A stretch of 64,000 nucleotides of DNA from Arthrobacter pullicola (GTDB lineage Bacteria; Actinomycetota; Actinomycetes; Actinomycetales; Micrococcaceae): assembly GCF_014836875.1 (NCBI RefSeq), contig NZ_JACSQC010000007.1, positions 126,555 through 190,554 of the forward strand, given 5' to 3'. The notes below the pieces were generated by a model. That model searched no databases. It was not told the DNA's origin and worked only from the letters and a program-made list of their open reading frames with translations. A program made the translations under genes and the position numbers. Of this stretch, positions 8,021 to 15,674 are shown piece by piece (positions within the stretch are counted from its first letter, which is position 1; the number at the start of each line of letters is the position of its first letter).

Positions 8021-9379
8021 ATGAAGCACAAGGGGGCCTGGCTGGTATGGGGTGCCGGTGTTTTCGCGTACATGGTGGCCGTCACCCAGCGCACCACGTT
8101 TGGTGTCGCAGGGGTGGAGGCCACTGAGCGGTTCTCCGCAACCGCATCGGTGCTGTCAGTTTTCACGGTCGTACAGCTGCTGGTCTATGCAGGACTGCAG
8201 ATTCCAGTCGGCATGCTGGTGGACCGCTTTGGTCCGCGGCTGCTGATTGCAGCTGGGGCTGCACTGATGTGTGCCGGCCAGTTCCAACTGGCGGTGGCGG
8301 ACTCCGTCGCCGGCGGAATTGCCGGCCGCTCACTGGTCGGGGCCGGAGATGCATTGACCTTTATCTCGGTGCTCCGGCTGCTGCCGGCCTGGTTCCCCGC
8401 AGCGAGAGTTCCCATTCTGACGCAGTGGACCGGAATTATCGGGCAGCTCGGGCAGATCGCCAGCGCCATTCCCTTCGCCTTCGTGCTGCGCAGTTTTGGC
8501 TGGAACACCGCTTTCGTCAGCGCCGCGGCGCTCTCGGTGCTGGCCCTGGTCCTTGCGGCCGCACTGATCCGCAATTATCCCGGCAGCTCCCGGCCACCCG
8601 CTGCCGCCGCCCAGGAAAGCGGTTCCTCGCTCGCCGCAGCCTGGCGGCATCCCGGCACCCGGCTGGGCCTCTGGACACACTTCACCATTCAGTTCCCCGG
8701 CACGGTCTTCGTGCTGATGTGGGGCTATCCCTACCTGGTCAGCGGCGAAGAGGTTTCTCCGGCCACCGCCTCGATCCTCATGACACTGTTTGTTGCCGTC
8801 GCAATTCTCTGCGGACCGTGGCTGGGCACCTGGGTAGGCCGGCACCCGATGCGCCGGTCCACCATGGTCCTGCTAATCGCCGGGGCCATGGCCGCGGCCT
8901 GGCTGGCCGTGATGCTCTGGCCGGGGCCGGCGCCGGTCTGGCTGCTGGCGGTGCTGGTGGCAATGCTCGCCGTTGGCGGGCCGGGATCCATGATCGGGTT
9001 CGATTTCGCCCGGACCTTCAATCCCAGCAGCCGGCTTGGAACGGCAACGGGAATCGTGAACATCGGCGGGTTCCTGGCGTCCCTGATAGCGATGTACCTG
9101 ATCGGCCTGGTGCTGGATCTGCTCTATTCGGGTGGATTCTCCAACGGTGACCTGTACAGCCTTACGTCCTTCCGGATAGCCCTTGCGGTCCAGTTCGCCG
9201 TGATGGGCCTGGGCATCGGCGGGATCCTGCGCAGCCGCAGGATCGTTCGTGCCCGGATGGCCGGTGAAGGGCTGCGGCTGCCGCCGCTTCGGGAAGCTCT
9301 TGCACGCGAACGACGGCGCCGCCGGGATGAACGCCAAGGCCGGGGCGGCACGGGACAGCAGACACATACCGGGGAGTAG
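8021..9379 (+). CDS. MFS transporter
   Basis: This 452-residue protein has about 12 hydrophobic segments and the MFS signature between helices 2 and 3 (GMLVDRFGPRLLI). A second half begins after a hydrophilic linker near residue 195. A basic C-terminal tail rich in Arg follows the last helix. Such proteins move small molecules across the cytoplasmic membrane with protons or other ions; the substrate cannot be inferred. The start ATG follows GGGGAGG. It is close behind the PAC2 gene and may be co-transcribed. Confidence 0.85.
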   Translation: MKHKGAWLVWGAGVFAYMVAVTQRTTFGVAGVEATERFSATASVLSVFTVVQLLVYAGLQIPVGMLVDRFGPRLLIAAGAALMCAGQFQLAVADSVAGGIAGRSLVGAGDALTFISVLRLLPAWFPAARVPILTQWTGIIGQLGQIASAIPFAFVLRSFGWNTAFVSAAALSVLALVLAAALIRNYPGSSRPPAAAAQESGSSLAAAWRHPGTRLGLWTHFTIQFPGTVFVLMWGYPYLVSGEEVSPATASILMTLFVAVAILCGPWLGTWVGRHPMRRSTMVLLIAGAMAAAWLAVMLWPGPAPVWLLAVLVAMLAVGGPGSMIGFDFARTFNPSSRLGTATGIVNIGGFLASLIAMYLIGLVLDLLYSGGFSNGDLYSLTSFRIALAVQFAVMGLGIGGILRSRRIVRARMAGEGLRLPPLREALARERRRRRDERQGRGGTGQQTHTGE

Positions 9380-9477
9380 TCCTCCACACCCTGGTCCGCG
9401 GTCTCAGGGCCGCATCCGTGTCCACAGCCGCGGCGGCCCGCCGCCCGCTTTTGTCATCCGGCGGGCAGGCTGGCCGG

Positions 9478-10914
9478 ATGAACGAATCCCACAGCCCCGG
9501 CAACCCCTTGGCAGGCACAGCGCCAGATCACGCGGCAGGCACGCCGGCTGCTCCTGCTCCGGATGATGCGCCAGACCGTACCGGCACCCACCCGGCTCCC
9601 GGCTGTCCTGAGCCCGACAATGTTCCTGGCAGGCCCCGCGGGTCAGACGCGGAGCCTGCGGCCTTCGAACAGGGCGGGGGCAATGCCGGATTGAGCGCCG
9701 GATCACCGCAGGACATCCTGGCATTCGTGCCGCACTGCCTCGGCTTCGTGCCGGAGGAATCGCTGGTCCTCATGACGCTCCACGGCCGCAGGCTCGGGGC
9801 CACGCTGCGGCTGGACCTCCCCGGCCGCAGCAGCGGTTCCCGCGAGGAGGAGGGTGGGCAGCGGGCGGAGGAGGGCTTCGAAGCAGACTACTCCGCCCGG
9901 ATCTGCAGCCTCCTGAGCGGCGACGTCCAGGCCGACGGAGTGCTCATGGTCATCTACACGCAGGAGCCCTGGGCCGCCGGATGCCCTCCGCCGCGCAGCG
10001 GATTGGTAAACCGCCTCAGGCAGGGCCTGGCAGGGCAGGGTCTGGAGCTGCGCGATGGCTGGCTCTCCGGAAACGGGCACTGGCGGGATTTCTTCTGCTC
10101 GTCCCATGAATGCTGTCCCTGGCCGGGTTTCCCCCTTGAGGAGATCGCGGGGAGCAGGCTCAACGCTGAACTCGTCTTCCGGGGAAGCGCCTACTCGTCA
10201 TCGCTGCAGGCTGCTGTGGAGCTGGCCGGTGCAGGCCTGCCCGGCAGCAGCCCGCCCGATCCCGCTACAGCCCGGAGCCAGGCGGCCAGCCGGCGGCGTC
10301 TAGCCGGCAGATGGACGCAGCCCGGGCATTTCATCCGGACGCTGGAGGCCTGGAACGACTGTCTTAAGGGGCACCGCAGCCCCCGGGACGACGGCCTGCT
10401 CCTGGCGAGCCTGGAATCCAAACCCATCAGGGATGCCGTGCTGGTACTGGCTGCGATAGACCTGCCCGCGGCCGTAGCTGGTTCCCGGTATTGGCTTGGT
10501 GCCGAAGGGCAGGCTGCACGCGGGGAAGATGCGGGAGAGGAAGGCCCAGACGGGGAAGGTCCGGGCCAGCCGCGGGACGGGTCTTTGGAAGCCGGCACGG
10601 TCTTCCGCAGCATGCTGATCGGGCGGGGGAGCCGAGTTCCCGACTGGGACAGTATGGACCGCGCGCATGAGGCCCTCACCTCCCTGCTGCAATCCGCGTC
10701 CGGCGAATCGGCCGCTGCGGTGCTGACGCTGCTCGGCTGGCTGGAATGGGCCCGCGGGCGAAGTTCCCGGGCAAGTCTCTGCTTTTCCGGAGCGCTGCGG
10801 GTCACTCCGGGCTACCGGCTGGCCCAGCTGCTTCAGGCCCTCCTGATGAGGGGAGAACTGCCCGAATGGTCACTGTCTCCGCAGACGGCGTGGCGGGGCG
10901 GTGGTGCAGGCTAG
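9478..10914 (+). CDS. DUF4192-domain protein
   Basis: This 478-residue protein has the DUF4192 opening segment SPQDILAFVPHCLGFVPEESLVLM near residue 75, after a low-complexity Pro/Ala/Gly leader. The C-terminal part contains a TPR-like stretch (AAAVLTLLGWLEWARGRSSRASLCF). The family is confined to actinobacteria and of unknown function. It commonly sits next to the primary sigma factor gene, as here. The start is uncertain: ATG at 9478 is used, but GTG at 9418 is also open and neither has a convincing ribosome site. No signal peptide or membrane helix is seen. Confidence 0.75.
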   Translation: MNESHSPGNPLAGTAPDHAAGTPAAPAPDDAPDRTGTHPAPGCPEPDNVPGRPRGSDAEPAAFEQGGGNAGLSAGSPQDILAFVPHCLGFVPEESLVLMTLHGRRLGATLRLDLPGRSSGSREEEGGQRAEEGFEADYSARICSLLSGDVQADGVLMVIYTQEPWAAGCPPPRSGLVNRLRQGLAGQGLELRDGWLSGNGHWRDFFCSSHECCPWPGFPLEEIAGSRLNAELVFRGSAYSSSLQAAVELAGAGLPGSSPPDPATARSQAASRRRLAGRWTQPGHFIRTLEAWNDCLKGHRSPRDDGLLLASLESKPIRDAVLVLAAIDLPAAVAGSRYWLGAEGQAARGEDAGEEGPDGEGPGQPRDGSLEAGTVFRSMLIGRGSRVPDWDSMDRAHEALTSLLQSASGESAAAVLTLLGWLEWARGRSSRASLCFSGALRVTPGYRLAQLLQALLMRGELPEWSLSPQTAWRGGGAG

Positions 10915-11226
10915 GAGGAAGGCAGGATCCGCGCGTTGGGCGGAGGGCTGAGGCCCGCAGACACGGTGTCCTCCAGCCGGGGCATTGTGCTGGTGGTTGA
11001 CCGAAAACATGCGACAATGGGAACCGAGACCCGGTTGGGTTCGTGTATCAAGTGTCGTTCCGCACCTTCCGTTGACAAAACAGAGGGAATAAGGAACCGG
11101 GCGCGGTGCGTTTTCATAGAAAGCACCCCGCGCACCGACCATTTGGTTTTTAGCACGGACTTGACAGGGTCATAGTGGTGTTGCCCCCATGGTGGCGCCG
11201 CAGCCCGCCGTATTGAAAGGTTTTCT
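10915..11226. other. Intergenic leader of sigA
   Basis: No gene is supported here. TTGACA hexamers occur at 11072 and 11161 but neither has a good -10 at normal spacing. CGGTGCG (11104-11110) can pair with CGCACCG (11131-11137), and its GGTGC also with GCACC (11123-11127), so two exclusive hairpins are possible. ACCATTTGGT and a T5 run follow at 11139-11151. Confidence 0.5.
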
Positions 11227-12477
11227 GTGTCCGCGAGAAAGACAACTGCTGTCAAAGAGACTGACACTGTGACTGCCGCACCCGAGGTTGCCGAGGCGGC
11301 CTCTGCCGCAGGCACCAAGACGGCCGCCAAACCAGCCCGCAAGCCGGCCACCCGCAAGGCCCCGGCCAAGTCCGCTGCCGCCAAGACCGCGGCAGCGAAG
11401 AAGGCAGCCGAGGACGCCGACGCGCAGTCTGATGAGGTTGAGGTTGATCCCGCCGATGTGGACACCGACGCGGCTGATGCCCCTGAGGCTGCGCCCACCG
11501 GATCCGGATTCGTCTACTCCGACGCTGACGACGACGACGCTCCCGCCCAGCAGGTGGTGTCCGCCGGCGCCACGGCAGACCCCGTTAAGGACTACCTGAA
11601 GCAGATCGGCAAGGTTGCACTGCTTAATGCAGAGCAGGAAGTCGATCTGGCACTGCGTATCGAGGCAGGCCTGTACGCCGAAGAGAAGATCGCAGCGGAT
11701 CCGGACATGGATCCCAAGCTGAAGCGGGATCTTCAGCAGATCATCCACGACGGCAAGCGCGCCAAGAACCACCTGCTTGAAGCAAACCTGCGGCTCGTCG
11801 TTTCCCTGGCCAAGCGCTACACCGGCCGCGGCATGCTGTTCCTGGACCTGATCCAGGAAGGCAACCTGGGCCTGATCCGCGCCGTTGAGAAGTTCGACTA
11901 CACCAAGGGCTTCAAGTTCTCCACCTACGCCACCTGGTGGATCCGGCAGGCGATCACCCGTGCCATGGCTGACCAGGCACGTACGATCCGTATTCCGGTG
12001 CACATGGTCGAGGTCATCAACAAGCTTGCCCGCGTGCAGCGCCAGATGCTGCAGGACCTTGGCCGCGAACCGGCTCCCGAGGAGCTGGCCCTGGAACTGG
12101 ATATGACCCCTGAAAAGGTCGTCGAGGTTCAGAAGTACGGCCGTGAGCCGATTTCGCTGCACACCCCGCTTGGCGAGGACGGTGACTCGGAGTTCGGTGA
12201 CCTGATCGAAGACTCCGAAGCCGTGGTGCCGGCTGATGCAGTGAGCTTTACGCTGCTGCAGGAACAGCTGCACTCCGTGCTGGACACGCTGTCCGAACGT
12301 GAAGCCGGTGTTGTGGCCATGCGTTTCGGCCTCACCGACGGCCAGCCCAAGACGCTGGATGAGATCGGCAAGGTTTACGGCGTAACCCGCGAGCGTATCC
12401 GCCAGATCGAATCCAAGACCATGTCGAAGCTGCGCCACCCGTCGCGTTCACAGGTTCTGCGCGACTACCTGGACTAA
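11227..12477 (+). CDS. sigA: Primary RNA polymerase sigma factor (sigma 70 group 1)
   Basis: This 416-residue protein directs RNA polymerase to housekeeping promoters. The first 100 residues are a Lys/Ala/Pro-rich then acidic leader typical of actinobacterial SigA/HrdB. Region 1.2 starts near [11 protein letters not shown], region 2 includes [14 protein letters not shown] and the -10 recognition helix in [11 protein letters not shown], and region 4.2 has the -35 helix-turn-helix ending in [13 protein letters not shown]. All parts are intact. The GTG start follows GAAAGG. It is monocistronic with a terminator just downstream. Confidence 0.96.
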   Translation: MSARKTTAVKETDTVTAAPEVAEAASAAGTKTAAKPARKPATRKAPAKSAAAKTAAAKKAAEDADAQSDEVEVDPADVDTDAADAPEAAPTGSGFVYSDADDDDAPAQQVVSAGATADPVKDYLKQIGKVALLNAEQEVDLALRIEAGLYAEEKIAADPDMDPKLKRDLQQIIHDGKRAKNHLLEANLRLVVSLAKRYTGRGMLFLDLIQEGNLGLIRAVEKFDYTKGFKFSTYATWWIRQAITRAMADQARTIRIPVHMVEVINKLARVQRQMLQDLGREPAPEELALELDMTPEKVVEVQKYGREPISLHTPLGEDGDSEFGDLIEDSEAVVPADAVSFTLLQEQLHSVLDTLSEREAGVVAMRFGLTDGQPKTLDEIGKVYGVTRERIRQIESKTMSKLRHPSRSQVLRDYLD

Positions 12478-12547
12478 TCCAGGCCACAACCGCAATGCGG
12501 GGCAGCAGGATGCACCACAGCTAAGCACCACAGCTAAATAGACGGCC

Positions 12548-12590
12548 GCGAGGGTCTGAGAACGGTATTGCACCGGGCTCAGGCCCTCGC
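12548..12590 (+). terminator. sigA terminator
   Basis: GCGAGGGTCTGAG (12548-12560) pairs with CTCAGGCCCTCGC (12578-12590) with one G-T pair, followed by CCTTTGT. It lies 70 bases after the sigA stop codon. Confidence 0.7.
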
Positions 12591-12666
12591 CCTTTGTCCG
12601 GACGCCCCCCCGGGCCCTGCTGGAAGTCCCAGGCTCACGGCATCGAAGTCAGGGCCACCACATGAC

Positions 12667-12762
12667 GGTGCTGAGTCTGACTGGTGCTGAGCCTGAATGG
12701 TGCTGAGTCTGACTGGTGCTGCGCCTTACTGGTGTGGAGTCCTATTGGTGCTGCGTCTTACT
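12667..12762. repeat. 16-bp tandem repeat, six units
   Basis: Six head-to-tail units of consensus GGTGCTGAGTCTGACT fill exactly 96 bases. Units 1 and 3 are identical; the others differ at one to five positions. A seventh unit begins as GGCG and breaks off. It is non-coding. Confidence 0.9.
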
Positions 12763-12805
12763 GGCGAAGGATTCTCCTGAACCATTGAACCCCTCCCGGC
12801 TCTAA

Positions 12806-12821
12806 TGTAACTTAGCTCACA
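12806..12821. promoter_or_regulatory. GlxR/CRP-type operator
   Basis: TGTAACTTAGCTCACA matches the GlxR consensus TGTGANNTANNTCACA at 11 of 12 defined positions. It lies 97 bases before the MFS start, which suggests cAMP-dependent control by a CRP-family regulator. Confidence 0.6.
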
Positions 12822-12846
12822 TATTCCTCTCAGTGATAAGGAATAT
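12821..12846. promoter_or_regulatory. Inverted repeat ATATTCCT-N10-AGGAATAT
   Basis: The two 8-bp arms are perfect and start at the last base of the GlxR-like site. The spacing would place the half-sites on one face of the helix. The binding protein is unknown. Confidence 0.5.
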
Positions 12847-12858
12847 CCACAATGTGGA
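12846..12858. promoter_or_regulatory. Palindrome TCCACAATGTGGA
   Basis: A 13-bp palindrome with 6-bp arms that begins at the last base of the preceding inverted repeat. It is a plausible operator for a local regulator, but none is encoded next to it. Confidence 0.45.
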
Positions 12859-12917
12859 AAGCCGACTTTGTGTACTCAATGGTGAGTGCCCGGCTGATGA
12901 GCTCAAAGGAGCATTCA

Positions 12918-14342
12918 TTGGAAGAGAGAGTCGCAGAAGCTGGGAGTTCGAAGACCAGCCTCGGCCATCAGATTGAAGGCGCGTATCAGCGCATCGGCGT
13001 TACCGGGGCACACCGCCAGATCGTGGTGATGATTCTTCTGGGTGTGTTCTTCGATGCCCTGGAACAGAACGCTGTGGGAATCACCGGCCCCGTCCTGCGG
13101 GAGTCCTGGGGGCTGGGTGCGGGCGACATTGGGTTCCTGAACACCATGACCTTCACGGCCACAGCGCTCGGGCGCCTGGCAACCGGCCTGATCATGGATA
13201 AGTACGGCCGCCGGAACATGCTGATGATCAACCTGATTATCTTCGCCGGCGGATCGCTGTTGTGTGCCATAGCGCCGAACTACCCCGTTCTTGCTGCCGG
13301 CCGCTTCATTGTCGGGTTTGGCCTGGGCGGCGAAATTGCCGTCGCCGTGATCATGATGGCCGAGTTCTTCGCAGCAAAGCACCGCGGAACCGCCGTCGGC
13401 CTGATCAACGTGACCGCCGCGGGGCTTGGCAACATGCTGGCTCCAGCCTTCGGCATCCTCGTCTTTACTCTCTTCGACGGTCCCGATAAGTGGCGGTGGG
13501 TGTTCGGACTGCTCTTCATCCCAGCCCTCCTGGTGATGTTCTTCCGGCGGTATGTTCCGGAAACTCCCCGGTTCCTTGCCTCCCAGGGGCGGCTCGACGA
13601 AGCAAACCTCGTCATCACCCGGCTGGCGCGGAACAAACTTGCCGGTCGGATCGACGATCCGGATACCTACATCACCGCACTTCCGGGCCCTGCTGTCACC
13701 GAGTCCAAGGGACACTGGAAAGATGCACTGAGGGGGCGCCTGCTGAGGCGGACTGTGCTTATGTGCATCGCGGTGTGCATGTCTTATGCCGCTCAGATTT
13801 CCATGCTTACCCTCATGCCCACCATTCTGGTTTCCCGCGGCTATGAGGTGAACACCAGCCTCTGGTTCACCCTCATCATGCAGTCCGGGTCGCTTGTGGG
13901 TGCCTGCGCCGCAGCCTTCATGGCCAGCCGTCTTCCCCGCAAAAAGGTCCTTACCGGTGCGGCGGTTCTCGGTTGCGCAGCAGGGCTCTCCATGGCCTTC
14001 CTCGCATCAGACATCGTCTTCGTCGTTCTCTTCGGTGTCCTCTTTAACTTTGCGGTTATTATCCTCAACACGACAATCTGGCTGTTTGCCCCGGAGCTGT
14101 ACCCAACCCGAACGCGTGGATTCGGTACGTCCATCATCCTGGCAGCCGGCTCACTCTCCGGCGGGCTGTTCCCCCTCATCTCCGGCATCATTTTTGATGC
14201 TGCCGGACTGATGGGTATGTTTACGGCCCTGGCGTGTCTGTTCATCGTTCTTGCCATCGTTGTCCAGTTCCCGCCTGAGACGTTCGGGCAGCCGCTGGAA
14301 GAGGACACTGATGAAGAAGAAGGAGCCATCTATGGGCACTAG
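12918..14342 (+). CDS. MFS transporter, sugar/organic-acid porter type
   Basis: This 474-residue transporter has 12 predicted membrane helices. DKYGRRNML between helices 2 and 3 and VPETPRFLASQGR after helix 6 match the sugar-porter/metabolite:H+ symporter branches. The substrate is unknown; the next gene, a hydantoin/Asp-Glu racemase relative, suggests a nitrogenous ring compound or carboxylate (inference). A TTG start at 12918 is chosen because AAAGGAG lies 7 bases before it; ATGs at 12852 and 12897 lack ribosome sites. It overlaps the next gene by 11 bases, so translation is probably coupled. Expression is likely controlled by the palindromes upstream. Confidence 0.85.
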   Translation: MEERVAEAGSSKTSLGHQIEGAYQRIGVTGAHRQIVVMILLGVFFDALEQNAVGITGPVLRESWGLGAGDIGFLNTMTFTATALGRLATGLIMDKYGRRNMLMINLIIFAGGSLLCAIAPNYPVLAAGRFIVGFGLGGEIAVAVIMMAEFFAAKHRGTAVGLINVTAAGLGNMLAPAFGILVFTLFDGPDKWRWVFGLLFIPALLVMFFRRYVPETPRFLASQGRLDEANLVITRLARNKLAGRIDDPDTYITALPGPAVTESKGHWKDALRGRLLRRTVLMCIAVCMSYAAQISMLTLMPTILVSRGYEVNTSLWFTLIMQSGSLVGACAAAFMASRLPRKKVLTGAAVLGCAAGLSMAFLASDIVFVVLFGVLFNFAVIILNTTIWLFAPELYPTRTRGFGTSIILAAGSLSGGLFPLISGIIFDAAGLMGMFTALACLFIVLAIVVQFPPETFGQPLEEDTDEEEGAIYGH

Positions 14343-15060
14343 GCCTGTCACCCCCGGTGGGGCCAAGGTGCTCCTGGTCAATCCGAACACGAATCAGGCG
14401 ACGACGAACCTGATGGCAGGTATTGCCGCGGACATCCTTCGGCCCAGGGGATTAGAAGTGGTAGGCCTGACTGCCGCTGCCGGGCCGCAGATGATCCTCG
14501 ATCCGGACTCCCTGGCAGAATCGGCACACCACGTGCAGGATGCTGTCTTCGGTTACCTGCAGGGTACTGACGCGCAGAATGTCAGGGCCGTGGTTGTCGC
14601 TGCCATTGGCGACCCTGGCAGGCAGGCACTGCAGGAAGCGCTGGAGATTCCGGTCATCGGAATCGGCCAGGCGTCCATCCTGTCAGCCTGCGGAGCAGGC
14701 CGCAGTTTTGGCATGGCCACCAGCACTCCGCTGCTGGCAGGCTCCCTGGCAGCTCTGGTGGAGGAACATGGCTGCGGCCAGTGGTTTACCGGCGTCAGGC
14801 TTACCGAATCAGCCCCCTTGGTCCTGGCCGCCGACCCCGAACGGCAGTTCCTTGAACTCGCAGAAGCAGTTCGGGAGGCCAGCCAGGACGACGGCGCGGA
14901 GTCGGTCATCATCGCCGGCGGACCGCTCAGCGAAACGGCACGCCGGCTGAGCCGGACCGGGATGGCCCGTATCGTCGAGCCGGTGCCGAGCGCCTGCGCG
15001 CAGGTTCTGCAGGACGTTGCTCCCGGCGCCGATGCGGCTCAGGGGTACCTCTCCCGGTAG
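14332..15060 (+). CDS. Asp/Glu/hydantoin racemase-family protein lacking both catalytic Cys
   Basis: This 242-residue protein opens with KVLLVNPNTNQATT, the hallmark of the hydantoin/Asp-Glu racemase family, and keeps IGDPG and DDGAESVIIA. In characterised hydantoin racemases the two acid/base cysteines sit in ACFGDPG and LGCAG. Here the matching residues are Ala91 (AAIGDPG) and Gly196 (IAGGP). A normal two-base racemisation therefore looks impossible; Cys120 is at another place. It might be a decarboxylase-like, isomerase-like or binding protein. The ATG at 14332 follows AAGGAG and overlaps the transporter stop; an ATG 7 codons earlier is less well placed. It is the second gene of a transporter/enzyme unit. 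Confidence 0.8.
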   Translation: MGTRPVTPGGAKVLLVNPNTNQATTNLMAGIAADILRPRGLEVVGLTAAAGPQMILDPDSLAESAHHVQDAVFGYLQGTDAQNVRAVVVAAIGDPGRQALQEALEIPVIGIGQASILSACGAGRSFGMATSTPLLAGSLAALVEEHGCGQWFTGVRLTESAPLVLAADPERQFLELAEAVREASQDDGAESVIIAGGPLSETARRLSRTGMARIVEPVPSACAQVLQDVAPGADAAQGYLSR

Positions 15061-15117
15061 TGAGCGCAAAGAACCGGGCAGAATGAATAGCCGGGTCGAA
15101 CGGCCATCCGGGCAAAA

Positions 15118-15147
15118 CGAAGGCCCCTCCCAAAGGAGGGGCCTTCG
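15118..15147. terminator. Bidirectional terminator between racemase-like gene and DUF7455 gene
   Basis: CGAAGGCCCCTCC (15118-15130) and GGAGGGGCCTTCG (15135-15147) form a perfect 13-bp stem with a 4-base loop between convergent genes. Confidence 0.75.
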
Positions 15148-15173
15148 CCAAGTCTGGAAATGCCGGTGCGGAA

Positions 15174-15395
15174 TTACTCTTCCGAAGCGCCGGCCTTCTG
15201 GTGCAGACGTGCGCTTTCATCCTGCCACTCGGACGTCAGGGGCCGAAGGTTGGCCTCTACCGCCCGGGCATGATGAGCGCAGAAGAGCAGTTCCCCACCG
15301 GAGGATTCGAGTACCGCACGAACGTATGCCTGTGCACCGCAGCGGTCACAGCGGTCCAGCGTATTGAGATGACGGGTAGCAACTGCTGCTGTCAT
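15174..15395 (-). CDS. DUF7455 zinc-ribbon-like small protein
   Basis: This 73-residue protein has CDRC near residue 16 and CAHH near residue 39, a Cys2-CysHis arrangement that can hold one zinc ion. It matches the DUF7455 family, conserved in actinobacteria next to the sigA and gyrB/parE-type genes. Function is unknown; a nucleic-acid or protein contact role would fit the zinc site. ATG follows AAGGAGG at ideal spacing. The gene is divergent from parE. Confidence 0.8.
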   Translation of the reverse strand: MTAAVATRHLNTLDRCDRCGAQAYVRAVLESSGGELLFCAHHARAVEANLRPLTSEWQDESARLHQKAGASEE

Positions 15396-15674
15396 GAGTG
15401 CCTCCTTAAGGGTGTTGATACTTCATATAACCACCTTTGCGCCAAAAGCCTTTCCAACAGGCCGCGGCTTTCGCTCTGCGCGTAGGAATCGGGATGCCGC
15501 ACGCACCCGGCAGGGCGGGGTGACCGCGGGGAAACGGCGGGGCGGCTGAGTCGCTGGCAGCCGGAGTCACCGCCGGGCATTAACCTAGATAGAGGCCGGT
15601 TCCCGCCGGCTGCCCAGCCGCAAGGCTATCCGCCGTACAACAGGCCGCACCCCGGCCCGAGGAGTTCAGCACAA

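Larger units (their letters stand above)
12591..12917. other. Regulatory intergenic region before the MFS/racemase unit
   Basis: No gene is supported. The stretch holds a 16-bp tandem repeat (12667-12762) and three contiguous palindromes (12806-12858), described separately. It is more AT rich near 12800-12860 than its surroundings. Confidence 0.6.

Noticed and set aside
11072-11190. Sigma-70 promoters for sigA from two TTGACA hexamers
   Set aside because: No acceptable -10 at 15-19 bases from either hexamer.
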